The notes under the pieces are model-generated. The model had not been told where the DNA came from and searched no databases. It worked only from the letters and a program-made list of their open reading frames with translations. A stretch of 15,164 nucleotides of DNA from JAJZRJ01 sp040757055. GTDB lineage: Bacteria > Desulfobacterota > Desulfobulbia > Desulfobulbales > Desulfurivibrionaceae. Positions within the stretch are counted from its first letter, which is position 1; every line of letters begins with the position of its first letter. Location of the stretch: NCBI GenBank assembly GCA_040757055.1, contig JBFLXY010000022.1, positions 1 through 15,164 on the forward strand. Direction: 5' to 3'. Both the position numbers and the translations under genes were made by a program. Shown in pieces: positions 14,826 through 15,164 of the stretch.

Positions 14826-15164
14826 TCAACGGGGTTCCGCCGTCAGGCCGGCCGCCTCCAGCAGCGCCCAGCCCAGCGGATCGGACTCGGAGCCATTATA
14901 AAGGAAATCCACCCGCCGGCTAGAAAAATGTGCGAGCAACCCGTTGGCCAGTTTCTTGCCGAGCTGGACCCCTTCCTGGTCGAAGGAGTTGATGTTCCAC
15001 AGGAAGCCCTGAAAGACCACCTTGGCCTCGTAGCAGGCGAGCAGCGCCCCCATGGTGAAGGGCGTCAGCCGGTCGGCGATGAGCAGCGAACTGGGCCGGT
15101 TGCCGGCAAAGCGCCGGTTGGGATTGGCATGGCTCTGGCCGGTGGCCAGGGCCAGCGCCTGGGC
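14826..15164 (-). CDS. pgi: Glucose-6-phosphate isomerase, C-terminal part (5' end beyond window)
   Basis: The 112 visible residues are the C-terminal end of glucose-6-phosphate isomerase, which interconverts glucose-6-phosphate and fructose-6-phosphate. The region runs through FAGNRPSS, DRLTPFTMGALLACYE and the family signature NSFDQEGVQLGKKLA, whose last motif carries the active-site lysine. The stop is TGA at 14828-14826. The N-terminal two thirds or more lie past the right edge of the window. The GGDEF-EAL gene begins 28 bases after this stop, so the two may share a transcript, but no functional link between them is evident. Confidence 0.95.
   Translation of the reverse strand, partial: AQALALATGQSHANPNRRFAGNRPSSLLIADRLTPFTMGALLACYEAKVVFQGFLWNINSFDQEGVQLGKKLANGLLAHFSSRRVDFLYNGSESDPLGWALLEAAGLTAEPR

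Noticed and set aside
12716..14923. A 735-codon open frame on the + strand opposite the GGDEF-EAL gene
   Set aside because: The minus-strand protein has complete recognised domains. The opposite frame has low-complexity His/Gly/Glu-rich composition typical of the antisense of GC-rich genes.

Overview
The window looks like a chromosomal segment of a GC-rich Gram-negative bacterium. I favour the Desulfuromonadota (Geobacter-like, formerly Deltaproteobacteria). The basis is the gene set: a small stand-alone siroheme reductase, a Nif3 / zinc-ribbon / RNase HI cluster near rnpB, a fused ispDF, and a large PAS-GGDEF-EAL protein. This placement is inference from gene content and no database was searched.

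Left part (1-3414, + strand). The window opens on the last 37 codons of an IS1595-family transposase. A small assimilatory-type sulfite/nitrite reductase follows (153-812) and ends at a strong intrinsic terminator. A good sigma-70-like promoter then drives a tRNA with anticodon CAU, probably tRNA-Ile2. Next come three tightly packed genes: a Nif3 family protein, a coiled-coil zinc-ribbon protein and an archaeal-type RNase HI. A terminator-like hairpin lies between the tRNA and these genes.

Islet (about 3460-6330, + strand). A visibly AT-richer insert separates rnhA from rnpB. It carries a C5-cytosine DNA methyltransferase, an overlapping Vsr mismatch endonuclease, and an HNH nuclease whose N-terminal part contains a duplicated DNA-binding-like module. 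I read this as a horizontally acquired restriction-modification cassette, with the HNH protein as the candidate restriction enzyme. A 350-base leader with a small ORF and an inverted repeat precedes the methyltransferase.

Middle part (6490-11512). The RNase P RNA gene rnpB lies 21 bases upstream of the bifunctional isoprenoid gene ispDF. Convergent to ispDF, and overlapping it by 6 bases at the stop codons, is thpR (RNA 2',3'-cyclic phosphodiesterase). Divergent from thpR is an overlapping shikimate operon aroD-aroE-aroA, encoding the third, fourth and sixth steps of chorismate synthesis.

Right part (11534-15164, - strand). A 1087-residue membrane sensor carries two PAS domains and complete GGDEF and EAL modules for cyclic-di-GMP turnover. 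It lies just downstream of the C-terminal part of pgi, which runs off the window edge. No CRISPR array, prophage or rRNA was seen. The islet is the accessory region; the rest is mainly housekeeping.
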